Program-made: the position numbers and the translations under genes
Assembly: GCA_007121025.1 (NCBI GenBank)
Contig: SKMO01000030.1
Span: 1-36,637 of the forward strand
Reading direction: 5' to 3'
DNA: 36,637 nt
Source of the DNA: Bacillota bacterium
GTDB lineage: Bacteria; Bacillota; TC1; UBA5767
Shown here: piece after piece, positions 6,649 to 14,329 of the stretch
Layout of the letters: each line of letters begins with the position of its first letter
Numbering within the stretch: position 1 is the stretch's first letter
The notes under the pieces: generated by a model
What the model was told of the DNA's origin: nothing
What the model saw: the letters and a program-made list of their open reading frames with translations, nothing else
Database searches by the model: none

Positions 6649-8487
6649 GTGGATGAAAACAGACAACACAAACAAGAACAGCTGGAGTTTCAGACTGAAG
6701 TCAAGCGAATGCTCGATATTGTGGTTCATTCTCTGTATACCGATAAAGACATTTTCCTGCGGGAGCTGATTTCCAATGCTGCCGATGCGTTGGAAAAAGC
6801 CCGGTACATTGAAGTATCAGGGCAACAGGTTTCGGCATGTCCGCTGGAAATCCGTATCGATACGGATGAAAAGGCCGGAACGCTGACCATTCGGGACACG
6901 GGGATCGGGATGTCACGGGACGAGATCATCGAAAACCTGGGAACCATTGCCCATTCCGGCGCAAAAAAATTTCTCGAGACACTGGGTCAAAAGGACAGTT
7001 CTGATGTGAACCTGATCGGTCAGTTTGGCGTTGGTTTTTACTCCGCGTTCATGGTGTCCGACCGGGTGGAACTGCTCAGCCGGTCTATTCACGGGGACAA
7101 TGGGGTACGCTGGACCAGCCAGGGGGATGGCACATACACCATTGAAGACGCTGAGGTTGATGAACGGGGAACCACCATTACGCTTTACATGAAAAAGGAC
7201 ACTGCGGAATACGCCGATCCGTTGCGGGTCAAGGAGATCATCCGGCAGTATTCGTCGTTCGTCTCATTCCCGATCCATGTGGATGGTGAAAAAGTCAACA
7301 CCATCGGGGCCCTGTGGCTGAAAAACAAAAATGAGGTTGAAACGCAGGATTATGAGGAGTTTTACAAGTTCCTGGCAGAGGACTACATGAACCCGCTGCT
7401 GCACTATCATTTTTCGGTGGATGCGCCGCTGTCCATCAATGCGGTGTTGTTCTGCCCAGCTGAAAACATGGAAATGCGTGGACTGGGGCAGATGGAACAT
7501 GGGGTCAGACTTTACAGCCGCCGGGTCATGATCCGGGAGCGGGCAGAGGATTTGCTGCCGTCCTGGATGCGGTTTCTGCGGGGGGTGATCGACAGCGATG
7601 AGATCCCCCTGAATATTTCCAGGGAAACCATGCAGGACCGTCTTCTGATGCAGAAGATTGGACGGGTGATCACCGGGCGCTTTCTCAGTTATCTGGATGA
7701 ACTGTCTCGAAAGGATCCGGAGGCTTACCTTGTGTTTTACAAAAAATTTGGTGTTTTCCTGAAAGAAGGGTTAGCCGGCGATTCAGAACATACGGAAAAA
7801 CTGCTCAAGCTTCTTCGCTTCGAGATTTCTGATGGTGAAGCGGAGGAAATGGTTAGTCTCGATGAATATCTGGATCGCGGCGACGAGCCCCTTGAGGCCA
7901 TCTACTATATTTCGGGAAGCAGTCGCAATGCGATTGAACAGGGACCTTATCTGGAGGTTTTTCGTGAAAAGAACATTCCAGTGCTGTATTCCTATGAAGG
8001 CCTTGATGATTATGTTCTCTCCATGGCCGGGGCCTACCGGGAGGTCTCCTTCGTATCGGCAGAAAGTGCGGATCTTTCCCTTGAGCGCGAGATGAAGCTT
8101 ATGACCGAAGAAGAAGCCGTTGCATTGGCGCAGTGGATGGCGGGGGCTCTTGGTGAGAAAGTCACTGACGTCAGTGTATCCCGCAGACTGACCGGGAGTC
8201 CGGCGCTTGTCAAGAACCCATCGGGAATCCCCAGCAATTTGGAACGTTGGTTTTCCATGATGAACCAGGAAGTCCCCCGCAGTCCGAAGGTTTTGGAAAT
8301 CAATCCGGACCATGGTCTGATTGCCAAGATCAATGAACTCCGGGAAAAAGACGAAGACCGGGCACGCAGAGTGGCGGACCAGGTGTTTGACAACGCCATG
8401 CTGTCTGCCGGGTTGCCGGTTGACATTCAGGAAATGGTCAACCGGATGAACGGATTGTTGGAAGAAAGCCTCAGTGAGCAGGCCTGA
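6649..8487 (+). CDS. htpG: Molecular chaperone HtpG (bacterial Hsp90)
   Basis: A 612-residue Hsp90. The N-terminal GHKL ATPase domain shows ELISNAADAL (the ATP/Mg-binding N43), D83-T-G-I-G-M, GTIAHSGAKKF and the lid/glycine loop GQFGVGFYSAF. The middle domain has SREMQ-type sequence (NISRETMQDR, containing the catalytic-loop arginine), and the C-terminal dimerisation domain ends at QEMVNRMNGLLEE. Length is typical for bacterial HtpG. It remodels client proteins in the cytoplasm with ATP, usually together with DnaK/DnaJ. I chose GTG 6649 because GGAGG (6636-6640) lies 8 nt ahead; the in-frame ATG 6634 has no ribosome site and overlaps that element. An MscS gene follows 20 nt downstream, probably on the same transcript. 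Confidence 0.97.
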   Translation: MDENRQHKQEQLEFQTEVKRMLDIVVHSLYTDKDIFLRELISNAADALEKARYIEVSGQQVSACPLEIRIDTDEKAGTLTIRDTGIGMSRDEIIENLGTIAHSGAKKFLETLGQKDSSDVNLIGQFGVGFYSAFMVSDRVELLSRSIHGDNGVRWTSQGDGTYTIEDAEVDERGTTITLYMKKDTAEYADPLRVKEIIRQYSSFVSFPIHVDGEKVNTIGALWLKNKNEVETQDYEEFYKFLAEDYMNPLLHYHFSVDAPLSINAVLFCPAENMEMRGLGQMEHGVRLYSRRVMIRERAEDLLPSWMRFLRGVIDSDEIPLNISRETMQDRLLMQKIGRVITGRFLSYLDELSRKDPEAYLVFYKKFGVFLKEGLAGDSEHTEKLLKLLRFEISDGEAEEMVSLDEYLDRGDEPLEAIYYISGSSRNAIEQGPYLEVFREKNIPVLYSYEGLDDYVLSMAGAYREVSFVSAESADLSLEREMKLMTEEEAVALAQWMAGALGEKVTDVSVSRRLTGSPALVKNPSGIPSNLERWFSMMNQEVPRSPKVLEINPDHGLIAKINELREKDEDRARRVADQVFDNAMLSAGLPVDIQEMVNRMNGLLEESLSEQA

Positions 8488-8507
8488 GTAAATGAAAGGA
8501 CCGTGTG

Positions 8508-9617
8508 ATGGAGCTGATCAATGAATTGCTTGTGCAGTATCGGGACACCATCAGTTTGGGGTTCATCATCCAGACGGCAACCGCTTTCGGATGGCTTCTT
8601 CTGTTTCTGATTCTCCGAAAGGTTCTGGCCGGCCGGCTGCTGTCTCTGATGACTCGTCTGACGGAGAAAACGCATTACAGATGGGACAGCCGACTGGTTC
8701 GGGGGTTGGAAAAGCCCCTGAAGGGACTGTTTCTTTTGAGCGGCCTCTATCTGTTTGCAATTCATTTTCCGCCAACATCCGGGGGGCAGGAATTCTGGCT
8801 TAAAGCCTTCAGGAGTTTGGCCGTCCTTCTTGTCTTCAGCGGGCTGGCTGGTTTCTTCGAAGCCATGGTCTCCCGTCAGCTTCGGGAAACAGAGGAAATC
8901 GAAGACACACTGATTCCTTTGATCAGAACCGGGGTCAAGATTGTGGTGTTCCTGTTGGCGGCCCTTGTGGTGGCAGAAGAGTGGAACTATGACATCAAAG
9001 GGTTCATTGCCGGTCTTGGGCTGGCCGGCTTTGCCCTGGCCATGGGTGCACAAGAGACCATCCGAAATGTACTGTCCGGTTTCTTTATCATCTCGGACAA
9101 AATCTTCAAGGTGGGTGACTGGATCGCCAATGATAAACTGGAAGGGATTGTTGAAGAACTGAACTACCGGACGACAAAAATCCGAACGTTCGCGCAATCG
9201 GTGATCACCGTCCCCAACAGTGTGCTGGTCGATGGTCCGCTGACCAACTGGTCGGAGATGAAAATGCGTCAGCTGCGGTTCACGCTCGGCGTCACGTATG
9301 GAACGACACCGGAGCAGATGTCCCGGATTGTTGCAAGAATTCGGGAGCTCCTTGTGCGGCACGAACAGGTGACTGACGAGCCGGCACGGGTCTACTTTAC
9401 GGAGTTCGGCGACAGCTCACTGGATATTCTGATCTATGTGTTCCTGCATGCACTGGATTTTGACGGATTCCATCATGCGCGCCAGGAGATCAACTTGGCA
9501 ATCATGGAGATCCTCCAGGAGGAGGGAGCCACAGTGGCGTTTCCCTCCCGCTCGGTGTATATGGAGAACCCGGTCCGCACGGTGGTGCGCAATTTGGAAG
9601 AACAGCAGGATATGTAA
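8508..9617 (+). CDS. Mechanosensitive ion channel, MscS family
   Basis: A 369-residue membrane protein with about four N-terminal hydrophobic helices. The pore helix is GLGLAGFALAMGAQETIRN, the small-residue-rich TM3 of MscS, and it runs into the beta domain (FKVGDWI, GIVEELNYRTTKIRT, VITVPNSVLVDGPLTNWS), which is the MscS family core. A mixed alpha/beta C-terminal vestibule follows. MscS channels open under membrane tension and release solutes on hypo-osmotic shock. ATG 8508 is preceded by AAAGGA at 7 nt. It lies close behind htpG, so it may share the htpG promoter, linking it to stress conditions by position only. Confidence 0.92.
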   Translation: MELINELLVQYRDTISLGFIIQTATAFGWLLLFLILRKVLAGRLLSLMTRLTEKTHYRWDSRLVRGLEKPLKGLFLLSGLYLFAIHFPPTSGGQEFWLKAFRSLAVLLVFSGLAGFFEAMVSRQLRETEEIEDTLIPLIRTGVKIVVFLLAALVVAEEWNYDIKGFIAGLGLAGFALAMGAQETIRNVLSGFFIISDKIFKVGDWIANDKLEGIVEELNYRTTKIRTFAQSVITVPNSVLVDGPLTNWSEMKMRQLRFTLGVTYGTTPEQMSRIVARIRELLVRHEQVTDEPARVYFTEFGDSSLDILIYVFLHALDFDGFHHARQEINLAIMEILQEEGATVAFPSRSVYMENPVRTVVRNLEEQQDM

Positions 9618-9623
9618 CAAAAG

Positions 9624-9655
9624 AAGAGCATCCCGTATTCATGGGGTGCTCTTTT
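9624..9655. terminator. Terminator between mscS and the dnaJ-like gene
   Basis: AAGAGCATCCC (9624-9634) pairs with GGGGTGCTCTT (9643-9653), with one T:G wobble, an 8-nt loop and trailing T residues. It overlaps the 3' end of the convergent dnaJ-like gene and can act in both directions. Confidence 0.75.
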
Positions 9656-10637
9656 GTGAATGCAGTTGATTCAATTGTTCGACCAGTGACTGCTCTTCGG
9701 GGGACAGGTTGCGCGGGGTGGCGATCCGGATCTTTGCGTACAGATCACCTTGCCCGGTTCTGTTCTTCAAGCCCCGTCCTTTAATCCGGAACCGCTCACC
9801 GCTGCTTGTTCCAGGGGGTATTTTCAAGCTCAGGGTCTCACCGAACAGGCTGATTCGGGCCTGGTGTCCCAGGATGGCCTCCCAGGGGCTGATGGAAACC
9901 TCGGTCAGCAAGTCCTTTCCATCCACCTCGAAATCCGGATGGGGTTTGATTTTAATCTTGAGAAACAGATCTCCCGGCTTTCCGCCATGGCGGCCGGGAG
10001 AGCCTTTGCCTTTAAGGCGGATTTTCATGCCCTCCGTAGCACGCTGTGGCACGTTCACATCCAGATTTTTGGTGGTTTGCCGCCGTTGTCCGGCGCTGGT
10101 GGTTTCTGTTGTTTTAAGGCTCAGCGTCTTTGTAGTCCCAAAATAGGCCTCCTCAAGAGTGATGGGCAAGTCGGTTTCTTTGTCCTGTCCATCAACAGGT
10201 GGCTGTGAACGGTTCCCGTAGGTGTACGAAAACCCGTCGGAGTCGGCAAATGGATTTCCGCTGCTCCGTGAGGCTCCCCCAAAGATGGCATCAAAGAAGT
10301 CAGAAAAGCCAGAATCCCCGGTGCTGTATCCACGGTTTGCGTTTCCAAAATCAAATCCACCGAAGTCGAACCCGGAAAAATCTGTTCCGTATCCCGTAAA
10401 CGCCTGTCCGTCCTGCCAGTTGCTTCCCAGTTGATCGTAACGTTTCCGCTTTTCAGGATCTTTCAGAACCTCGTAAGCTTCGTTGATTTTTTTGAATTTG
10501 CTGTCCGCGTCGGAGTCCTTGTTGACATCCGGATGGTATTTCCGGGCCAGCTTTCGGTATGCGGATTTGATTTCCTTGTCGCTGGCATCGTTGTCGACGC
10601 CCAGTGTTTTATAATAATCATGATATGTCACGCTCAT
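9639..10637 (-). CDS. DnaJ/CbpA-type J-domain cochaperone without zinc finger
   Basis: A 332-residue class-II Hsp40. The J domain occupies residues 5-70 with the essential H35-P36-D37. A Gly/Phe/Asp-rich linker (about residues 85-130, [10 protein letters not shown] and similar) follows, then two beta-barrel client-binding domains and a C-terminal DnaJ segment ([26 protein letters not shown]). The four CxxCxGxG zinc repeats of true DnaJ are missing, so this is CbpA-like. It stimulates a DnaK ATPase and delivers unfolded clients; no dnaK lies in the window. The start is ATG 10637, preceded on the minus strand by a G-rich ribosome site. The upstream in-frame GTG at 10643 overlaps that site. It faces htpG-mscS across a shared terminator. 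Confidence 0.9.
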   Translation of the reverse strand: MSVTYHDYYKTLGVDNDASDKEIKSAYRKLARKYHPDVNKDSDADSKFKKINEAYEVLKDPEKRKRYDQLGSNWQDGQAFTGYGTDFSGFDFGGFDFGNANRGYSTGDSGFSDFFDAIFGGASRSSGNPFADSDGFSYTYGNRSQPPVDGQDKETDLPITLEEAYFGTTKTLSLKTTETTSAGQRRQTTKNLDVNVPQRATEGMKIRLKGKGSPGRHGGKPGDLFLKIKIKPHPDFEVDGKDLLTEVSISPWEAILGHQARISLFGETLSLKIPPGTSSGERFRIKGRGLKNRTGQGDLYAKIRIATPRNLSPEEQSLVEQLNQLHSQKSTP

Positions 10638-10684
10638 GGACACACCCCCCCCTTAAGATCAGTAAAGGTCAAAATCTCACTTTA

Positions 10685-10713
10685 ATTATAGTGTTTTCAA
10701 AAAAGATTTGCAA
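10685..10713 (-). promoter_or_regulatory. Sigma-A promoter of the dnaJ-like gene; palindromic -35
   Basis: Read on the minus strand: TTGCAA (10713-10708), 17-bp spacer, perfect TATAAT (10690-10685). The core is identical to the htpG promoter. TTGCAA is its own reverse complement, so the same hexamer could serve as -35 for a plus-strand promoter (GAGAAT at 10731-10736, spacer 17) towards the YgiQ gene; that -10 is weak. Confidence 0.75.
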
Positions 10714-10828
10714 GTAGGCCCCAAAAAGATGAGAATGGAAGTACTTGGAAGCGATTGGCTCGGATCAGAATCGGAATTCACCGGATTGCAGATCGAAGTG
10801 ACGCAGGTCCCAGAAAGGCAGGAACCCC

Positions 10829-12646
10829 ATGGAACAGCAATTTTTACCGGTGTCACCAAAGGAAGTGCGGAGCCGGGGATGGCAACAGCCAGACTTCATA
10901 CTGGTCACCGGAGACGCCTATGTTGACCATCATTCGTTCGGCGCAGCAGTGATTGGCCGTTCACTGGAAAGGGCCGGGTACAAAGTGGCCGTGATGGCAC
11001 AACCCTATTGGCGGGATTCCCGGGACTTTCAAGTTTGGCCGGAGCCGAGACTGGGGTTTCTGGTCACTGCCGGGAACATGGATTCCATGGTGAGCCATTA
11101 TTCGGTTAACAAAAAGCGGCGAAAGAAAGATGCTTACTCCCCTGGCGGGAATCCGGGTCATCGGCCGGACCGGGCCGTGATTGTTTACACGCGCCTGATT
11201 CGGGAGGCGTTTGGGGACGCGAATGTCATCGTTGGCGGACTGGAGGCCAGTTTGCGCCGGTTTGCCCATTATGATTACTGGAGTGACCGTGTACACCCAT
11301 CCGTCCTTGAGGAATGCGGGGCGGATTTGCTGGTCTTTGGGATGGGAGAGCGGATTATCCGGCAAATCGCCGAACAACTGAATCTGGGATTTTCTGCCCG
11401 ACAGATCACCTGGATTCCGGGAACCTGTTTTCTGACGGACGCCGTCTCCGTTCCGGAAAACGCCAGTTGGATTCCCGGGTTGTCTCAAATCCGAGAGGAT
11501 CCGGAGGCCTTTAACACGGCGTTTAGGATTCAGTATGAGGAGCAGGATTTCTGTCGGGGGGGAACCTTGTGTCAGAAACAGCAGAAGGGGATTCTGATAC
11601 AGAATCCCCCGGCGCCGCCTCTTTCACGTGAGGAACTGGACGAAGTGTTTTCTCTGCCGTATACCCGGGCCATACACCCTTCCTATGAGGGACAAGGAGG
11701 GATCCCGGCGTTGGAAGAAGTTCAAAACAGTGTGACATCCTGCCGGGGTTGCTTTGGGAGTTGCAGTTTCTGCGCGATCACGTTTCATCAGGGGCGTGTG
11801 GTGGTGAGCCGCAGTCCTGGTTCGATTCTCGAAGAAATTCGCGGGCTGGCCCAACAGGAGGGGTTCGATGGGGTCATCAGTGATATTGGCGGCCCGACGG
11901 CCAATTTCCGCAACGCGGCCTGTTCAAAACAGATGAGCGAGGGCAGTTGCCGGCACCGGCAATGCCTGTATCCGGAGCCCTGTCCTAATCTCGAAGTGGA
12001 TCACAGTGAGTATCTGAAGATTCTCCGGCAAGCCCGCAGGGTTCCCGGAGTCAGACATGTTTTTGTGCGTTCGGGTATTCGGTATGATTATGTCCTGGCT
12101 GACCGGGACAAGTCTTTTTTGAAAGAACTGTGCAGCCATCATGTCAGTGGCCGGCTCAAAGTTGCGCCGGAACACATCAGCCCGGCGGTACTGGAACTGA
12201 TGCAAAAGCCCCCGGTGGAGGTGTATGAGCAGTTTCGGCAACTGTACGCGAAAACCAACCAAAAACTGGGCAGGGAGCAGTATCTGGTGCCCTACCTGAT
12301 TTCCAGTCACCCGGGTAGCACGCTTCAGCATGCCATTGAGCTGGCGCTTTACCTGAAACGGACCGGTACCCGTCCGGAACAGGTGCAAGACTTTTACCCG
12401 GTTCCGGGAACACTGGCAACCGCCATGTACTACACAGGGCGACACCCTGTGACCGGGGAGACGGTCTATGTGGCCCGTTCTCAAGAGGAAAAGCAGATGC
12501 AGCGTGCGCTGCTGCAGTATGACCAGCCTCATAACCGGGCACTTGTCCGAAAAGCGTTGCGAAAAGCAGGCAGAGACGATCTTATCGGGACGGGAAAGGG
12601 CGCCCTGGTCCCCCCTGAACGGCCGACCAGTCGCCGTAAACGGTAA
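10829..12646 (+). CDS. YgiQ-family radical SAM protein
   Basis: A 605-residue radical SAM protein of the YgiQ/UPF0313 family. The N-terminal 300 residues carry the family's conserved region (FILVTGDAYVDHHSFG, VIVGGLEASLRRFAHYDYWS). The radical SAM cluster motif is C308-x3-C312-x2-C315 (CFGSCSFCAI), preceded by an extra C305. The barrel continues with DIGGPTANF and HVSGRLKVAPEH, and the C-terminal DUF3362-like part ends in a basic tail. It would hold a [4Fe-4S] cluster that cleaves S-adenosylmethionine; the reaction of the family is not known to me. The start ATG follows AGGAA. The last 65 nt overlap, antisense, the end of the cupin gene. Confidence 0.93.
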   Translation: MEQQFLPVSPKEVRSRGWQQPDFILVTGDAYVDHHSFGAAVIGRSLERAGYKVAVMAQPYWRDSRDFQVWPEPRLGFLVTAGNMDSMVSHYSVNKKRRKKDAYSPGGNPGHRPDRAVIVYTRLIREAFGDANVIVGGLEASLRRFAHYDYWSDRVHPSVLEECGADLLVFGMGERIIRQIAEQLNLGFSARQITWIPGTCFLTDAVSVPENASWIPGLSQIREDPEAFNTAFRIQYEEQDFCRGGTLCQKQQKGILIQNPPAPPLSREELDEVFSLPYTRAIHPSYEGQGGIPALEEVQNSVTSCRGCFGSCSFCAITFHQGRVVVSRSPGSILEEIRGLAQQEGFDGVISDIGGPTANFRNAACSKQMSEGSCRHRQCLYPEPCPNLEVDHSEYLKILRQARRVPGVRHVFVRSGIRYDYVLADRDKSFLKELCSHHVSGRLKVAPEHISPAVLELMQKPPVEVYEQFRQLYAKTNQKLGREQYLVPYLISSHPGSTLQHAIELALYLKRTGTRPEQVQDFYPVPGTLATAMYYTGRHPVTGETVYVARSQEEKQMQRALLQYDQPHNRALVRKALRKAGRDDLIGTGKGALVPPERPTSRRKR

Positions 12647-12938
12647 GCCATAGGGCGGGGGGTGACACAGATGTTCGGACCACCCGATGACGGCAATGCC
12701 TGGGGATCACCAGGGAGTCCCCGGGATGAAGCTCTTGTTCCGTTCCGTCCTCCCACCCAAGAATGGCCGAACCGGCCAGCAGAAGGACGAACTCATCTTC
12801 GGAGCTGTCATACCAAGAACCCACAGGGGTGTGCTGCCCCCAGGAAACGATTCGTTCAATACGCCCGGATGAGCCATGGGCGACCGTTTCGGTGAGCTCA
12901 ACTTGTTGGGGAGCGGGGAGATCAAACCAATTCATCAT
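12582..12938 (-). CDS. Small cupin-domain protein
   Basis: A 118-residue single-domain cupin. The barrel strands are visible in VGSWYDSSEDEFVLLLAGSAILGWEDG (cupin motif 1, where the usual HxH is replaced by Y-D-S-S-E-D-E) and HPGDSLVIPRHCRHRV (motif 2, with H-P-G-D and a C-R-H). Metal binding is therefore uncertain. Two ATG codons (12938, 12935) follow AAAGGA; either may be used. Its 3' end runs 65 nt into the convergent YgiQ gene, and a terminator stands between it and the phosphofructokinase gene upstream. Some transcription may come by read-through. No function can be assigned. Confidence 0.75.
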   Translation of the reverse strand: MMNWFDLPAPQQVELTETVAHGSSGRIERIVSWGQHTPVGSWYDSSEDEFVLLLAGSAILGWEDGTEQELHPGDSLVIPRHCRHRVVRTSVSPPALWLTVYGDWSAVQGGPGRPFPSR

Positions 12939-12952
12939 GAGATCCTTTCAGG

Positions 12953-12978
12953 AAAAAAGCGGCCAGCGGCCGCTTTTT
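12953..12978. terminator. Terminator downstream of the phosphofructokinase gene
   Basis: AAAAAGCGGCC (12954-12964), loop AGC, GGCCGCTTTTT (12968-12978). On the minus strand the stem is followed by a six-T run, so it fits the pfp transcript best. Confidence 0.85.
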
Positions 12979-12980
12979 GG

Positions 12981-14192
12981 TTAACGGAGGAGTTTGGGCA
13001 CCCGGGGCGCTTTGAGACTGTATGCTTCCGGCAGATCACTCCCCGCAAGGGGACGGACATAATCAATGAATGCTTTGGTCACATCATTGTGGTCCGGGCC
13101 AATATACTCGTCAGGCATCAGCCGGGTTTTTGCAGCGATTTCCTCAAGATCGACAAGGACATAATCTGTTTCGTAGTCACCGGTCCGTCGGATGGTGATC
13201 GATCCGGTCTGTCCATTGGCAATAGCAAAATGGGCGGCTTTTGCCCCGACTTCCCGGGCTTCCCGGCTGTCTGTATCACTGACGCAGCCAATAAAACTCC
13301 GTTGCAGATACCCGAAAGTATCGGCTCTGACCCGGCTGATGCCGGTGGTTTTCTTGATGTGATCAACCAGCATGTCGCCCAGCTGACCCCCGGCAAGCTG
13401 AACATTCCCGTGGGCATCGCGCTCCACCGACTCCTGCAGCTTGGTGGCCACGGGTTCGCCGTCGGCAGACGAGATTCCTTCGGATACAGAAATGACACAG
13501 CGCCCGTAACGGTTGAATACGGAAAGGACATCTTCTGAGAACTTGTCCAGATCGAAAACCCGTTCCGGCAGATAAATCAGGTGAGGACCGTCATCGGGCA
13601 TCTTGCGGGCCAGTGCCGATGAGGCGGCCAGGAAACCGGCATGACGGCCCATGACGACACCGATGTAGACACCGGGAAGGGCTCTTGTTTCCAGGTTTGC
13701 ACCGATAAAGCACTGAGCAACGAAACGGGCGGCGGAGCCGTACCCCGGGGTGTGGTCATTGAGCACCAGGTCGTTGTCAATGGTCTTGGGGATGTGAACA
13801 GCACGGAAAGAATAATGTTCCTTCGCGGCATAGTCGTTGACGATCCGAACGGTGTCCGAAGAGTCGTTGCCTCCGATATAGAAAAAGAATCGAACGTTAT
13901 GGGCCTTGAGTGACTGGAATATTTTGGCGCAATACGCTTCATCCGGCTTAACCCGGGTGGACCGTAGGGCAGCACAGGATGTGGCGGCCACCCGCTCCAG
14001 ATTCTCAAGTGTTTCCTGAGTCAGGTCCAGCAGTTCTTCATTCACAATGCCTTCAACCCCATGAATGGCCCCATAAATGTTTTCGACCTGTGGGTAGCGC
14101 CGTGCTTCCAAAACGGCCCCGATCAGGGACTGGTTGATCACGGCTGTAGGGCCTCCGCCCTGTGCAATCAATACATTTCCATTAAGATCCAT
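12981..14192 (-). CDS. pfp: 6-phosphofructokinase, predicted pyrophosphate-dependent
   Basis: A 403-residue PFK-superfamily protein. Diagnostic residues: G107-G-N-D110-S (the second position after GG in ATP enzymes is Gly, in PPi enzymes Asp) and P135-K136-T-I-D-N-D141 (Lys in PPi enzymes, Gly in ATP enzymes). MGRHAGFLA and the C-terminal region match the longer PPi-type lineage. It would phosphorylate fructose 6-phosphate to the 1,6-bisphosphate reversibly with PPi, in the cytoplasm. The asparagine in GGND, where GGDD is usual, is characteristic of one subgroup. The minus-strand start has GGGAGG 7 nt upstream. It is monocistronic, between its own promoter and a terminator. Phosphoryl donor is inferred from two residues only. 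Confidence 0.88.
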   Translation of the reverse strand: MDLNGNVLIAQGGGPTAVINQSLIGAVLEARRYPQVENIYGAIHGVEGIVNEELLDLTQETLENLERVAATSCAALRSTRVKPDEAYCAKIFQSLKAHNVRFFFYIGGNDSSDTVRIVNDYAAKEHYSFRAVHIPKTIDNDLVLNDHTPGYGSAARFVAQCFIGANLETRALPGVYIGVVMGRHAGFLAASSALARKMPDDGPHLIYLPERVFDLDKFSEDVLSVFNRYGRCVISVSEGISSADGEPVATKLQESVERDAHGNVQLAGGQLGDMLVDHIKKTTGISRVRADTFGYLQRSFIGCVSDTDSREAREVGAKAAHFAIANGQTGSITIRRTGDYETDYVLVDLEEIAAKTRLMPDEYIGPDHNDVTKAFIDYVRPLAGSDLPEAYSLKAPRVPKLLR

Positions 14193-14232
14193 CTTTTCGC
14201 CTCCCGAGAATTGTTATTTCGCAAAAAAGTGT

Positions 14233-14260
14233 TTGATAAAGATCAGTTACATTATACACT
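14233..14260 (+). promoter_or_regulatory. Possible promoter of the glycoside-hydrolase-like lipoprotein gene
   Basis: TTGATA (14233-14238), 16-bp spacer, TACACT (14255-14260). The -10 overlaps the minus-strand -10 of the phosphofructokinase promoter, so the two could not be occupied at once. The match is moderate. Confidence 0.4.
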
Positions 14261-14283
14261 AGAAAGGAAAACAGTGAACTGTT
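14251..14283 (-). promoter_or_regulatory. Phosphofructokinase promoter and adjacent inverted repeat
   Basis: The minus strand has a perfect TATAAT (14256-14251), with TTCACT 16 bp upstream (14278-14273) as a weak -35. That -35 lies inside the inverted repeat AACAGT-GA-ACTGTT (14270-14283), a candidate operator. Confidence 0.5.
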
Positions 14284-14329
14284 GACAGCAAAGACAGACC
14301 AAAGCGGGAACGTTGAAGGGGGATTGGGA

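Noticed and set aside
10708-10926. Small open frame upstream of and overlapping the YgiQ gene
   Set aside because: No ribosome site, no homology, and it overlaps a well-supported start in another frame.
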